From positions 3,286,001-3,350,000 of the forward strand of contig NZ_AP025592.1 of assembly GCF_023169965.1 (NCBI RefSeq): DNA of 64,000 bases. The letters run 5' to 3'. Source of the stretch: Anaeromyxobacter paludicola. Its GTDB lineage: Bacteria; Myxococcota; Myxococcia; Myxococcales; Anaeromyxobacteraceae. Shown here piece by piece: positions 26,951 to 35,499 of the stretch; positions within the stretch are counted from its first letter, which is position 1, and each line of letters opens with the position of its first letter. Below the pieces are notes generated by a model. The model worked only from the letters and a program-made list of their open reading frames with translations. It had not been told where the DNA came from and ran no database searches. The position numbers and the translations under genes were made by a program.

Positions 26951-27006
26951 GCGGGCCGGCGGGGGCGTCGTCCGGCGCCGGGCGCCCTGCGCGACCCCGG
27001 GCCCGC

Positions 27007-27035
27007 TTGCGCCCGGAGGGGGAGGGTTGTAGATC
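27007..27035 (+). promoter_or_regulatory. Weak candidate promoter of the efflux operon
   Basis: TTGCGC (27007-27012) and TAGATC (27030-27035) are spaced by 17 bp. Each matches the sigma-70 consensus in only three positions. A start about 7 bp downstream would leave an almost leaderless tetR transcript and place the palindrome at 27048-27061 just inside the transcribed region. Confidence 0.25.
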
Positions 27036-27046
27036 TCCCTCATCCG

Positions 27047-27685
27047 ATGAATCGTGATTCAGGAAATGGACCGGGCGTTCAGCCGCTCCGCGAGCGGGTC
27101 CGGCGCGCCACGCGGGCCGCGATCCTCGAGGCCGCCGAGGCGGTCTTCTCGGCGCGCGGCTTCGGCGCGGCGCGCATGGAGGAGATCGCCGAGCAGGCCG
27201 GGGTGGCCGTCGGGACGCTCTACAACTACTTCGACGACCGGAGCGCGCTGCTCCTGGCGGTGCTCGAGGAGAGCGCTCGGGAGCTCGAGGAGCGGCTCGG
27301 CGACCCGGCACTCCTCGCCGAGGGCCCGTTCGTCCAGCAGCTCGAGCGCTTCTTCGCGAAGGTGCTCGAGCACCAGCAGGCCCACTTCCGGCTCTTCGCC
27401 ATCCTGGTCCAGGAGGAGCTGGAGCAGGGGCGGCTCCCCGCCCGCCCGGTGCGCCGCCCGGCGCTCCTCAAGCCGATGCACCGGCTGGCGGAGCAGCTCG
27501 TCGCGAGCGGCGTCCGCCAGGGGGCGCTCCGCGCCGAGGACGCGGACCTCTACCCCACCTTCCTCGTGGCCATGCTGCGCGGCCTCTTCACCCGCCAGCT
27601 CTGCGCCCGCGGCGCGCCGCCCGAGGTGGCGGAGGCGCCGCGGCTGGCCCGCTTCTTCCTGCACGGCGCCGGAGGGCACCGATGA
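27047..27685 (+). CDS. TetR family repressor of the efflux operon
   Basis: This 212-residue regulator has an N-terminal helix-turn-helix (RAAILEAAEAVFSARGFGAARMEEIAEQAGVAVGTLYNYF) in the canonical TetR arrangement, and an all-helical ligand domain. Its stop overlaps the start of the EmrB-like gene by 4 bp (ATGA, 27682-27685), so repressor and pump are one operon. The dyad TGAATCGTGATTCA lies across its own start codon. The inducer is unknown. Confidence 0.93.
   Translation: MNRDSGNGPGVQPLRERVRRATRAAILEAAEAVFSARGFGAARMEEIAEQAGVAVGTLYNYFDDRSALLLAVLEESARELEERLGDPALLAEGPFVQQLERFFAKVLEHQQAHFRLFAILVQEELEQGRLPARPVRRPALLKPMHRLAEQLVASGVRQGALRAEDADLYPTFLVAMLRGLFTRQLCARGAPPEVAEAPRLARFFLHGAGGHR
27048..27061. 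promoter_or_regulatory. Perfect inverted repeat over the tetR start (candidate operator)
   Basis: TGAATC-GT-GATTCA is a perfect 14-bp dyad that begins at the second base of the tetR ATG (27047). AT-rich dyads of this size are typical TetR-family operators. Its position suggests self-repression of the tetR-efflux operon. Confidence 0.55.
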
Positions 27686-29274
27686 CCGCCGCCGCCCCGC
27701 GCCCGAAGGTGAACAAGTGGCTCGTCACCCTCTCGGTGTCCTTCGGGACGCTGATGGGCGCCATCGACATCTCCATCGTCAACGTCGCCCTGCCGCACAT
27801 GCGCGGCGCCGTCGGCGCCACCATCGAGGAGATCACCTGGGTCAGCACCGGCTTCGTCATCGCCACGGTGGTGGTGATGCCGCTCACCGGCTTCCTCGGC
27901 CGCATGTTCGGGCAGAAGCGGGTCTACCTCGCCTGCCTGGCGCTCTTCATCGTGGGGTCGGTGCTCTGCGGCACCGCCCGCTCGCTCTGGACGCTGGTGT
28001 TCTGGCGCGCCGTGCAGGGCGCCGGCGCCGGCGCGCTCCAGCCCACCGAGCAGGCCATCCTGCGCCAGACCTTCCCGCCCAAGGAGCAGGGCATGGCCAT
28101 GGCGGTGTTCGCCATGGCGGTCATGCTCGGCCCGGCCATCGGCCCGACGCTGGGCGGCTGGATCGTGGACAACTACAGCTGGCCCTGGATCTTCTACATC
28201 AACGTGCCGATCGGCCTCCTCGGCATGTTCATGGTCTACAGCTTCGTCCACGAGGACCCGGAGATCCTGGAGCAGAACCACGCCCTCGCCGCCGCGCAGC
28301 GCAAGAACGTGGACTACGCCGGCATCGCCCTCATGTTCGTCGGCCTCGCCACCCTCCAGTACTTCCTCGAGGAGGGCGCCCGGAACGACTGGTTCGAGGA
28401 CCGCGCAATCACCCTCTGCTTCATCGTGTCGATGGTCTCGCTGGCGTTCTTCGTGGCGCGCGAGCTCACGGCGCGGGTGCCGGTGGTGAACCTGCGGCTC
28501 TTCAAGGACGAGGTCTACGCCTCGGGCACGCTCATCGGCGCGGTGATGTTCGCCATGCTCATGGCCAACATGTTCCTCCTGCCGCTCTTCATGCAGGAGC
28601 TGCTCGGCTTCACCGCCACCCAGTCCGGCCTCGCGCTCATGCCGCGCACGCTGGTGATGATGCTGGTCACGCCGTTCGTGGGGAAGCTCTACAACCACGT
28701 CTCGCCGCGGCTCATGGTCGGCTTCGGCATCGTCATGGTGTCGCTCGGCAACTGGTTCCAGGGGCAGCTCACGCTCGTCTCGAGCCAGCAGGACGTCATC
28801 TGGGCCATCGGCGTGCAGGGGATCGGCTTCGCCTTCCTCTTCGTGCCGCTCACCACCGTCGCGCTCTCCAAGGTCCCGCGCCACCTCATGAGCGACGCCA
28901 CCGGCCTCAACTCGCTCTTCCGCCAGATCGGCGGCTCGGTGGGGCTGGCGGTCTTCGCGACCCTCATCAGCCACCACGGCAAGATCGCCACCGCGGCGGT
29001 CACCGCCCACGTCGGCGAGACCAACGCCGCGACCTGGCAGCGGCTCTCCGGGCTGCAGGCCGCGCTGCAGGCCAAGGGCTACGACGTCGCGAGCGCCAAG
29101 GCCGCCGCGCTGCAGGCGCTCGCCGGCACCGTCCAGCGGCAGGGCATGGTGCTCTCCTTCGAGAAGGTCTTCCTCATCGCCGGCATCGTCTTCATGGCGG
29201 TGCTGCCGCTCCTCTGGTTCCTCCGCTCCCCGGCCCACGGCGGGCCGTCGGAGCCCGTGCACGTCGAGATGTGA
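27682..29274 (+). CDS. DHA2 family (EmrB/QacA-like) drug efflux permease
   Basis: Proton-driven inner-membrane pump of the DHA2 (14-helix) MFS group, 530 residues. Signatures are GTLMGAIDISIVNVALPHM in helix 1, VSTGFVIATVVVMPLTGFL, LFIVGSVLCGTARSLW, and the antiporter motif C in AVMLGPAIGPTLGGWI. The periplasmic loop near residues 440-490 is longer and polar. It is followed 2 bp later by the EmrA-like adaptor and then the TolC-like gene, giving a complete tripartite exporter for toxic hydrophobic compounds. Confidence 0.95.
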   Translation: MTAAAPRPKVNKWLVTLSVSFGTLMGAIDISIVNVALPHMRGAVGATIEEITWVSTGFVIATVVVMPLTGFLGRMFGQKRVYLACLALFIVGSVLCGTARSLWTLVFWRAVQGAGAGALQPTEQAILRQTFPPKEQGMAMAVFAMAVMLGPAIGPTLGGWIVDNYSWPWIFYINVPIGLLGMFMVYSFVHEDPEILEQNHALAAAQRKNVDYAGIALMFVGLATLQYFLEEGARNDWFEDRAITLCFIVSMVSLAFFVARELTARVPVVNLRLFKDEVYASGTLIGAVMFAMLMANMFLLPLFMQELLGFTATQSGLALMPRTLVMMLVTPFVGKLYNHVSPRLMVGFGIVMVSLGNWFQGQLTLVSSQQDVIWAIGVQGIGFAFLFVPLTTVALSKVPRHLMSDATGLNSLFRQIGGSVGLAVFATLISHHGKIATAAVTAHVGETNAATWQRLSGLQAALQAKGYDVASAKAAALQALAGTVQRQGMVLSFEKVFLIAGIVFMAVLPLLWFLRSPAHGGPSEPVHVEM

Positions 29275-29276
29275 TC

Positions 29277-30533
29277 ATGAACGAGACCGCCCAGACCCCC
29301 GCCCCCCGCCAGCAGGACCCGCTCCGCCCGGTCGAGCCGGCCGCGCCGGCGCAGGCCGCGCCCGAGCGGCCGGACCGCTCGCGCCGCAAGCCCTTCATCA
29401 TCCTCGGCGGGCTCACCGTCGCGGTGCTGCTCGGGCTCGGCCTCTACCTGCTCGTGACCGCCGGCCAGGAGAACACCGACGACGCCCAGGTGGAGGCCGA
29501 CGTGGTGCCGCTCGCCCCGCGCGTCGGCGGCCAGGTCCTCCAGGTGTCGGCCACCGAGAACCAGCCGGTGAAGAAGGGCGACCTCATCCTCCAGATCGAC
29601 CCGGCAGACTACGAGGCCCGCGCCGCCGTGGCGCACGCCGAGCTGCGCACCGCCGAGGCCCAGGCCGACGCGGCCGAGGCGCAGGAGCGGGTGGCCGGCG
29701 CGAGCGCGACCGGCGGCTACGCCACCGCCGAGGCGGCGGTGTCCGGCTCCTCGGTGGCGGTCGCGAACGCCGACGCCCAGCTCGCCGCGGCCCGCGCCGG
29801 CCTCGTCCGCTCGGAGGCCGACGTCCGCAAGGCCGACCTCGACCTCTCGCGCGCCAGGCAGCTCGTGGCCGCGCGGGCGGTGCCGCAGCAGCAGCTCGAC
29901 AACGCCCAGGCCGCGGCCGACGCGGCCCACGCCGCCCTCGCCCAGGCGCGCGCCCAGGTCCGGGCCGCCGAGGAGGGCAAGCGCGCCGCCGAGGCGCGGG
30001 TCGGCGAGGCGCGCGGCCGGCTCGCCCAGTCGAAGCCGGTCTCGGCGCAGCTCGCGGCGGCCCACGCGGCGGCCGAGCTGGCGCGGGCGCGGGTCCAGGC
30101 CGCGACCGCCCAGGCCAAGCTGGCCGACCTGCAGCTCTCCTACACCCGCGTCGTCGCGAGCGAGGACGGGGTGGTCTCGAAGCTCGGGGTCCACGAGGGG
30201 CAGATCGTCCAGCCCGGGCAGCCGGTCATCGAGCTCGTGCCGGCGCGGAGCTACGTGCTCGCCAACTTCAAGGAGACGCAGATCGGGAAGATGAAGCCGG
30301 GGCAGAAGGTGGAGATCAGCGTGGACGCCTTCCCGGGCAAGAAGTTCGAGGGGAAGGTGGAGAGCCTCTCCGGCGGCACCGGCGCCCGCTTCGCGCTCCT
30401 GCCCCCCGACAACGCCTCGGGCAACTTCGTGAAGGTGGTGCAGCGCGTGCCGGTGCGGATCGCCTGGGAGAAGCCGCCCGCGGTCCGCCTCGCCGCCGGC
30501 CTCTCGGCCGACGTCACTGTCTACACGAAGTAG
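29277..30533 (+). CDS. EmrA-like periplasmic adaptor (HlyD family)
   Basis: This 418-residue membrane-fusion protein connects the EmrB-like pump to the outer-membrane channel. The order is a Pro-rich cytoplasmic N-terminus, one membrane helix (FIILGGLTVAVLLGLGLYLLV), a lipoyl/biotinyl-like half-motif (APRVGGQVLQVSATENQPVKKGD), a long alpha-helical hairpin of Ala/Gln/Glu heptads (residues ~105-290), the second lipoyl half (VASEDGVVSKLGVHEGQIVQ) and a beta-barrel domain (LANFKETQIGKMKPGQ). The start ATG 29277 is 2 bp after the pump's stop. Confidence 0.94.
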   Translation: MNETAQTPAPRQQDPLRPVEPAAPAQAAPERPDRSRRKPFIILGGLTVAVLLGLGLYLLVTAGQENTDDAQVEADVVPLAPRVGGQVLQVSATENQPVKKGDLILQIDPADYEARAAVAHAELRTAEAQADAAEAQERVAGASATGGYATAEAAVSGSSVAVANADAQLAAARAGLVRSEADVRKADLDLSRARQLVAARAVPQQQLDNAQAAADAAHAALAQARAQVRAAEEGKRAAEARVGEARGRLAQSKPVSAQLAAAHAAAELARARVQAATAQAKLADLQLSYTRVVASEDGVVSKLGVHEGQIVQPGQPVIELVPARSYVLANFKETQIGKMKPGQKVEISVDAFPGKKFEGKVESLSGGTGARFALLPPDNASGNFVKVVQRVPVRIAWEKPPAVRLAAGLSADVTVYTK

Positions 30534-30544
30534 GAGCCGCCCCC

Positions 30545-31942
30545 ATGCGCCCCTTCGCCCCCCCGGCCGCGCTCGCGGCCCTGCTCCTCCTCCCCGCGCT
30601 CGCCGGCGCCCAGGCGGCGCCCGCTCCAGCCAGGCCCGGCGCCGCTTCCCCCGTGGCCGCCGAGCCCCAGAGGTCATCCCCTCTCCCCGCAGGGGGAGGG
30701 CCAGGGAGGGGGGAATCCCAGCCGCTCTCCGAGGACGAGGTCCTCCGCCGCGCCCTCGCCCGCAGCCCCGCGCTCCGCGCCGCCCGCGCCCGCGCCGAGG
30801 CCGCCGGCGCGCAGGCCGCGAGCGTGCGCGGCCACCTCCTTACGGCCGTGAACGTCTCGGACGAGTTCCAGCACTGGGACAGCACCTTCGGCATCGCCTT
30901 CCCCATCGGCCCCACCCCGCTCGCGCTCGTGGCCCGCGAGCAGGACACCAACACGTTCGTCGCCTCCGCCGGCCAGCCGCTGCTCGGGCTCCTGCACCTC
31001 GGCGCCGATGTCTCGGCCGCCGGCGCGCAGGCCGACGCCGCCCGCGCCGACGTCCGCGCCACCGAGGCGGCCGTGCGCGAGCAGGTGCGCCAGGCGCTGC
31101 TCCGGCTGCACGAGGCGCGCGCGCTCGGCGAGATCGCGAGGGCCTCGGTGGCCCAGCTCACCGACCAGCTCCAGGTGACCCGCTCCCGCGTGCAGGCCGG
31201 CGTGCAGACCAACGCCGACGCGCTGCGCGTCGAGACCGCGCTCGCCAACGCCCGCCAGCAGGTGATCCAGGCGCAGGCGCAGGAGCAGGCCGAGAAGGCC
31301 GGGCTCCTCATCGCCGTGGGCGACAGCCCCTACGCGCAGGCCGACTTCGCCGAGCCCCCGCTCCCCGAGCCGGCCGCGCCGCCCGCGCTCGAGCCGGCGG
31401 TGAAGGAGGCGCGCGCGAAGCGCCCCGAGCTCGAGGCCGCGCACCGCGTCGAGGCCGCCGCCGGCCGCCGCGCCACCGCGCGCGCGCTCGACCTGCTGCC
31501 CGAGGTGAACGCCGAGGCCGCCTACCTGCACGTGAGCGGGCAGGCCTTCCAGCCGGTGGACTCCGGCTTCGTGGGCGTGAAGGCCGACTGGCCGATCTGG
31601 GATTGGGGCGCGAAGTGGTACGCCCGCGGCGCCGCCAGCGCCCAGGCCGACGCCGCCGCCGCGCAGGCCGCGCAGGTGCAGGACCAGGTGGAGACCGAGG
31701 TGGCGGCGCGGCTCGCCTCCACCCTCGCCGCCGGCAACGCCGTGGAGGTGGCCCGCACCGCCATCGCCAGCGCCGAGGAGGCCTACCGCGTCACCGACGC
31801 CCTCGTCCGCGCCGGCAGCGCCACCACCACCGACCTCCTCGACGCCCAGTCGGCGCTCACCACCGCGCGCCAGAACCTCACCCGCGCGCGCTACGCCTAC
31901 GCCGGGGCGCGCATCGCGCTCGGGCGGGCGATGGGCGAGTAG
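30545..31942 (+). CDS. TolC-like outer-membrane efflux protein
   Basis: This 465-residue OEP-family channel is the outer-membrane part of the operon's exporter. The signal peptide is MRPFAPPAALAALLLLPALAGA. Two OEP repeats are visible: LSEDEVLRRALARSPALRAARARA starts the first, and PAVKEARAKRPELEAAHRVEAA starts the second. The C-terminal repeat has RAGSATTTDLLDAQSALTTARQNL, a strong OEP signature. Between signal peptide and first helix, a REP-like palindrome (30671-30716) encodes a Gly/Pro-rich insert (SSPLPAGGGPGRGES), presumably tolerated because it falls in the flexible N-terminal linker. Confidence 0.93.
   Translation: MRPFAPPAALAALLLLPALAGAQAAPAPARPGAASPVAAEPQRSSPLPAGGGPGRGESQPLSEDEVLRRALARSPALRAARARAEAAGAQAASVRGHLLTAVNVSDEFQHWDSTFGIAFPIGPTPLALVAREQDTNTFVASAGQPLLGLLHLGADVSAAGAQADAARADVRATEAAVREQVRQALLRLHEARALGEIARASVAQLTDQLQVTRSRVQAGVQTNADALRVETALANARQQVIQAQAQEQAEKAGLLIAVGDSPYAQADFAEPPLPEPAAPPALEPAVKEARAKRPELEAAHRVEAAAGRRATARALDLLPEVNAEAAYLHVSGQAFQPVDSGFVGVKADWPIWDWGAKWYARGAASAQADAAAAQAAQVQDQVETEVAARLASTLAAGNAVEVARTAIASAEEAYRVTDALVRAGSATTTDLLDAQSALTTARQNLTRARYAYAGARIALGRAMGE
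30671..30716. repeat. REP-like palindrome inside the tolC-like gene
   Basis: CCCTCTCCCC (30679-30688) and GGGGGAGGG (30692-30700) form an imperfect hairpin followed by CCAGGGAGGGGGG. The palindrome-plus-tail layout matches the elements at 222-257 and 451-487, 30 kb away. It is in frame and encodes a linker segment of about 15 residues. Confidence 0.7.
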
Positions 31943-32041
31943 GGCGCGGTTCGCCGCTCCCGCAGGGGCGCGGCACCCGCGAGGCCTCGCTGACGAACCG
32001 CTCCGCCCCCGCTAGGCTCTCTCCCGGTCAGGGAGGCGCGC

Positions 32042-32635
32042 ATGTCCGGTTCGGTCGAGTTCTTCGAGCAGCAGTTCCAGCGCCAGGTGGCGCGCGGCGA
32101 GTTCGCCCTCAACCCCTTCGAGCAGGACGCGCTGCCGTTCCTCTCCGGCCGGCTGCTCGACTTCGGCTGCGGCCTCGGGAACCTCTCGCTCGAGGCGGCC
32201 CGGCGCGGCTGCCGCGTGGTGGCCGTGGACGGAAGCCCCACCGCCGTGGAGCGGGTGCGGCGCGCCGCCGAGGCCGAGCAGCTCCCGGTGGAGGCGGCGC
32301 GCGCCGAGCTCGGCGACTACCAGCCGGCAGGGCCGTTCGACGCCGTGGCGGCGATCGGCGTGCTCATGTTCTTCCCCGAGCCGCTGGCCCGCGCGCGCCT
32401 CCTGGACCTGCAGGCGCAGGTGAGGCCGGGCGGGGTGATGGCCGTCACCGTGCTCACCGAGGGCACCACCTTCCTCGACGTCTTCGGCGGGGCCGAGGGT
32501 TACCTCTTCCGCAAGGGCGAGCTCGCCGAGCGGTTCGCCGGGTGGGAGACGCTCTTCTTCAAGCCCGGCTCGTTCCCCTCGCCGGACGGAAGGGTGAAGG
32601 AGTTCGAGAGCCTCGTGGCGAGGAGGGTGGGGTAG
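32042..32635 (+). CDS. Class-I SAM methyltransferase, TehB-like
   Basis: This 197-residue methyltransferase has motif I LLDFGCGLGNLSLEAARRG, acidic post-I AVDGSPTAVERV, motif II/III around FDAVAAIGVLMFF and a post-motif VRPGGVMAVTVL. It resembles TehB-type tellurite/selenite methyltransferases and small-molecule methylases. It stands alone after the efflux operon (99-bp gap) and is convergent with the DMT gene. The substrate is unknown. Confidence 0.87.
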   Translation: MSGSVEFFEQQFQRQVARGEFALNPFEQDALPFLSGRLLDFGCGLGNLSLEAARRGCRVVAVDGSPTAVERVRRAAEAEQLPVEAARAELGDYQPAGPFDAVAAIGVLMFFPEPLARARLLDLQAQVRPGGVMAVTVLTEGTTFLDVFGGAEGYLFRKGELAERFAGWETLFFKPGSFPSPDGRVKEFESLVARRVG

Positions 32636-32655
32636 CGCCGGCTCCTCGAGCCCCG

Positions 32656-33087
32656 CTACCCCCTCGTCAGCAGCCCCAGCCCCGCCAGCGTGAGCGCGAT
32701 CCCCGCCGCCCGCGCCGGCGAGAAGCTCTCCCGGAAGACGAGGCACGCGAGGGGCACGAGCAGCAGCGCCGCGACGCCGTTCACCGCCACGGCCGACCAC
32801 TGCATCATCGCCCCGCTCCGGTAGGCGAGCAGGAACCCGATCTCGATGAGCACCGCCCCGAGCGCGAGGAGCAGCACCGGCCAGCGCACGAGGTCGCGGC
32901 TCCAGGCGTAGGTGGGGCCGCCGGCCGAGAAGAGGGGCGCCGCCAGCGCGCAGAGGAGGAACGCCACCGCGTAGACCGCCATGAGCAGCACCATGGGGTT
33001 CGCCCGGGCGGCGTTGGTCCGCTGCCCGAGGTGGTAGGTGACGCTCCCCAGGGCGGCGACGAGGAGGAACAGGAGCGGGGACTTCAT
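32656..33087 (-). CDS. Small four-helix DMT/EamA-like transporter
   Basis: This 143-residue protein has about four to five hydrophobic segments (LLFLLVAALGSVTYHLGQR, LLMAVYAVAFLLCALAA, WPVLLLALGAVLIEIGFLLAY, WSAVAVNGVAALLLVPLACL, AAGIALTLAGLGLL). This is the half-size architecture of EamA/SMR-like drug-metabolite transporters, which work as dimers. The Glu in VLIEIGFLLAY sits mid-membrane and could couple protons. The substrate is unknown. Confidence 0.8.
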   Translation of the reverse strand: MKSPLLFLLVAALGSVTYHLGQRTNAARANPMVLLMAVYAVAFLLCALAAPLFSAGGPTYAWSRDLVRWPVLLLALGAVLIEIGFLLAYRSGAMMQWSAVAVNGVAALLLVPLACLVFRESFSPARAAGIALTLAGLGLLTRG

Positions 33088-33172
33088 GGCGCCTCGGTGC
33101 GGGGAGGTGGACGGAGCGGGACGCGGGCGATCGCGCGCGCCGCCCTCGCCTTCTACACGGACCGGCCCGCCG

Positions 33173-34588
33173 TCAGGAGAGGATCCTGAGCCCGCTCCCC
33201 TTCGGCGCCTTGCGGGCCGCGAGCGGCCGCTCCGCCGGCCTCGGCCCGCGCGCCACCACCTTGCCGACGAGGTCGTAGTCGCCGGCCTCGGTCACCTCGA
33301 GGGTCACGAACTGCCCGGGGTAGACCGCGCCGCCGCCGTCGGCGACGTCGTTCACGTAGGTCACCCCGTCGATCTCCGGCGCCTGCTGGGCGTGGCGGCC
33401 GGCGAGGAGGTGCTCCGACTCCTCGCTCGCCCCCTCCACCAGCACCTCGAGCCGCCGCCCCACCACGCCCTCCTGGTGGGCGCGGGCGATCTCCTGCTGC
33501 CGCTCCATCACGGTGGCGTACCGCGCCTTCTTCACCGCCTCGGGGATCTGGCCCTCCATCTCCCCGGCGAGCGTGCCCTCCTCGCGCGAGTACTCGAAGA
33601 CGCCGAGCCGCTCGAAGCGCTGCTCCTCCACGAAGCGGAGGAGATCCTGGAAGTCCTCCTCGGTCTCGCCGGGGAGCCCGACGATGAGCGAGGTGCGGAG
33701 CGCCAGCCCGGGGACGCGGGCGCGCAGCTTCGCGAGGAGGTCGCGCATGAACTGCGAGTCGCGGCCGCGCCGCATCGACCGGAGCAGCCGGTCGCTCGAG
33801 TGCTGCAGCGGCATGTCGAGGTACTTCACGATCTTCTCCTCGCGCGCCATCACGTCGATGAGCGCGTCGGGGAAGTCGCGGGGGTAGGCGTAGTGGAGCC
33901 GGATCCAGCGGATCCCGTCCACCTTGCAGAGCTCGGGCAGGAGGTCGTGCAGCCGCACCTTGCCGGCCAGGTCGTAGCCGTAGGCGGTGAGGTCCTGGGC
34001 GACGAGCGACAGCTCCACCGTGCCCTGGGCGGCGAGCGCCTCGGCCTCGGCCAGGACGTCGTCCACCGGCCGCGAGTGCTGCGGCCCGCGCAGCTTCGGG
34101 ATGATGCAGAAGGCGCAGGCGTTGTCGCAGCCCTCGGAGATCTTGAGGTAGGCGGTGTGCGAGGGGAGCGAGTTCACCCGCGGGGTGGAGGCGGCGTGGA
34201 CGAAGTCGGGGTCGGGCGCGATGACGCGCTTCGCCTGCGCGTCGCCGACGATCCGGGCGATGTCGGCGTAGGCGCCGGTGCCGACGAAGTGGTCCACCTC
34301 GGGCATCTCGGCGGAGAGCTCGGCGTGGTAGCGCTGGGTGAGGCAGCCGGCGACGACGAGCTGCTTGCAGCGCCCCTCGCGCTTCTGCTCGGCCATGGCG
34401 AGGATCGCCTGGATCGACTCCTCCTTGGCGCTCTCGATGAAGCCGCAGGTGTTGACGACGATGACCTCGGCCTCGCCCGGATCCTGCGTGAGCCGGTAGC
34501 CCGCGTCGGAGAGGGTGCCGAGCATCACCTCGGAGTCCACCCGGTTCTTGGGGCAGCCGAGGGTGTGCATGTAGACGCGGGTGCTCAT
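33173..34588 (-). CDS. rimO: Ribosomal protein S12 methylthiotransferase
   Basis: Radical SAM enzyme that adds a methylthio group to an Asp of ribosomal protein S12. It has 471 residues. The N-terminal UPF0004 domain has [27 protein letters not shown] and [10 protein letters not shown], supplying the three Cys for the second cluster. The radical SAM motif is [19 protein letters not shown] (CX3CX2C). The [13 protein letters not shown] and [16 protein letters not shown] segments and the C-terminal TRAM domain identify RimO rather than MiaB. ATG 34588 is preferred over longer in-frame starts, which belong to the upstream frameshifted gene. Confidence 0.95.
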   Translation of the reverse strand: MSTRVYMHTLGCPKNRVDSEVMLGTLSDAGYRLTQDPGEAEVIVVNTCGFIESAKEESIQAILAMAEQKREGRCKQLVVAGCLTQRYHAELSAEMPEVDHFVGTGAYADIARIVGDAQAKRVIAPDPDFVHAASTPRVNSLPSHTAYLKISEGCDNACAFCIIPKLRGPQHSRPVDDVLAEAEALAAQGTVELSLVAQDLTAYGYDLAGKVRLHDLLPELCKVDGIRWIRLHYAYPRDFPDALIDVMAREEKIVKYLDMPLQHSSDRLLRSMRRGRDSQFMRDLLAKLRARVPGLALRTSLIVGLPGETEEDFQDLLRFVEEQRFERLGVFEYSREEGTLAGEMEGQIPEAVKKARYATVMERQQEIARAHQEGVVGRRLEVLVEGASEESEHLLAGRHAQQAPEIDGVTYVNDVADGGGAVYPGQFVTLEVTEAGDYDLVGKVVARGPRPAERPLAARKAPKGSGLRILS

Positions 34589-34686
34589 GAGGGCGGCGGA
34601 TCTAACAGGTCGGCGCACCGGATCGCAACGCGCGGCCGGCCCGCGATCCTCCCGCGCCGCGCCGCGGCGGCCTCGCGGGCTGCCGG

Positions 34687-35371
34687 CTAGAGCGACTGCG
34701 AGAGCTGGAGGGCGCCCGAGACGGCGTTGCCGTCGAGCGGGAGCAGCGCGCCGAGCGCCATCGCGGTGCGCGGGCCGAGGGCCCACTTGAGGCTCGTGCC
34801 CAGCGCCACGGTCGCACCATCGACGCTGAAGTCGCTCACCAGCTCCACGAGCGCCCGGCAGCGCGCGGTGAGGGCGAGCGCGGCCGAGCCGCCGGCCTGG
34901 AGGTGCGGCGCGAGCGCTCCCACGCTCGCTCCGGCGGCGATGGCGGCCCGGAGCGTGACGTGGCCGACCGGGCGGAGCGCGCCCAGGCCGAGGAGCAGCT
35001 CGGTGTCGCCGGGCGCGTCGCCGCCGACCGCGTCGAGCGACGCGGCGAGGCCGCTTGAGGGAGGCGGCCGGGGTGGAGAGCCCCACGGCGCGGCCGTCGG
35101 TGACGCCCACGTCGGCGGTGAGCCCGAGCCGGTCGCCGAGCGGCAGGGCGAGCTGGAGCCGCGAGGGGGCGAGCAGGGGCGCGGCCCCGCCCGAGGTGTC
35201 GGGGTCTCCCTGCTGCAGCGCCGTGCTGAGCACGACGCCGGCCTCGCCGGGCGGGAGGGCGTCGGGGAGGAAGAGGGCTTCGGCGATCACCTCGGCGTCG
35301 CCGGCGCGCGCGGCGCGAGGAGCGGCGGAGAGGAGCAGGCAGAGCACCGCCAGCCGGGTCAACGGGCGCAT
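34687..35371 (-). pseudogene. Frameshifted gene for a secreted, barrel-like protein
   Basis: ATG 35371 opens a secreted protein (signal [25 protein letters not shown]) with amphipathic strands typical of a small outer-membrane barrel ([19 protein letters not shown]). The frame leaves the gene at about 35053, in the stretch GAGGCCGCTTGAG. In another frame the same kind of sequence continues ([20 protein letters not shown]...) to TAG 34687 with alternating strands. Deleting one G/C at about 35053 would join ...PAASLK to GLAASLD and give ~227 residues. It is either a recent inactivating mutation, a sequencing error, or, least likely, programmed frameshifting. Confidence 0.7.
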
Positions 35372-35499
35372 GTCCAGGCTCGAGTGGGGCGCGATGGCGC
35401 CCCGCGGGCTCTGGGTTCGGCGACCGCGGGCCTCGTGGTGGGATCGGGGGCTCCGGAGGAGACCTCGATGGAGCTTCTAGATGAACATGCGACTCACTA

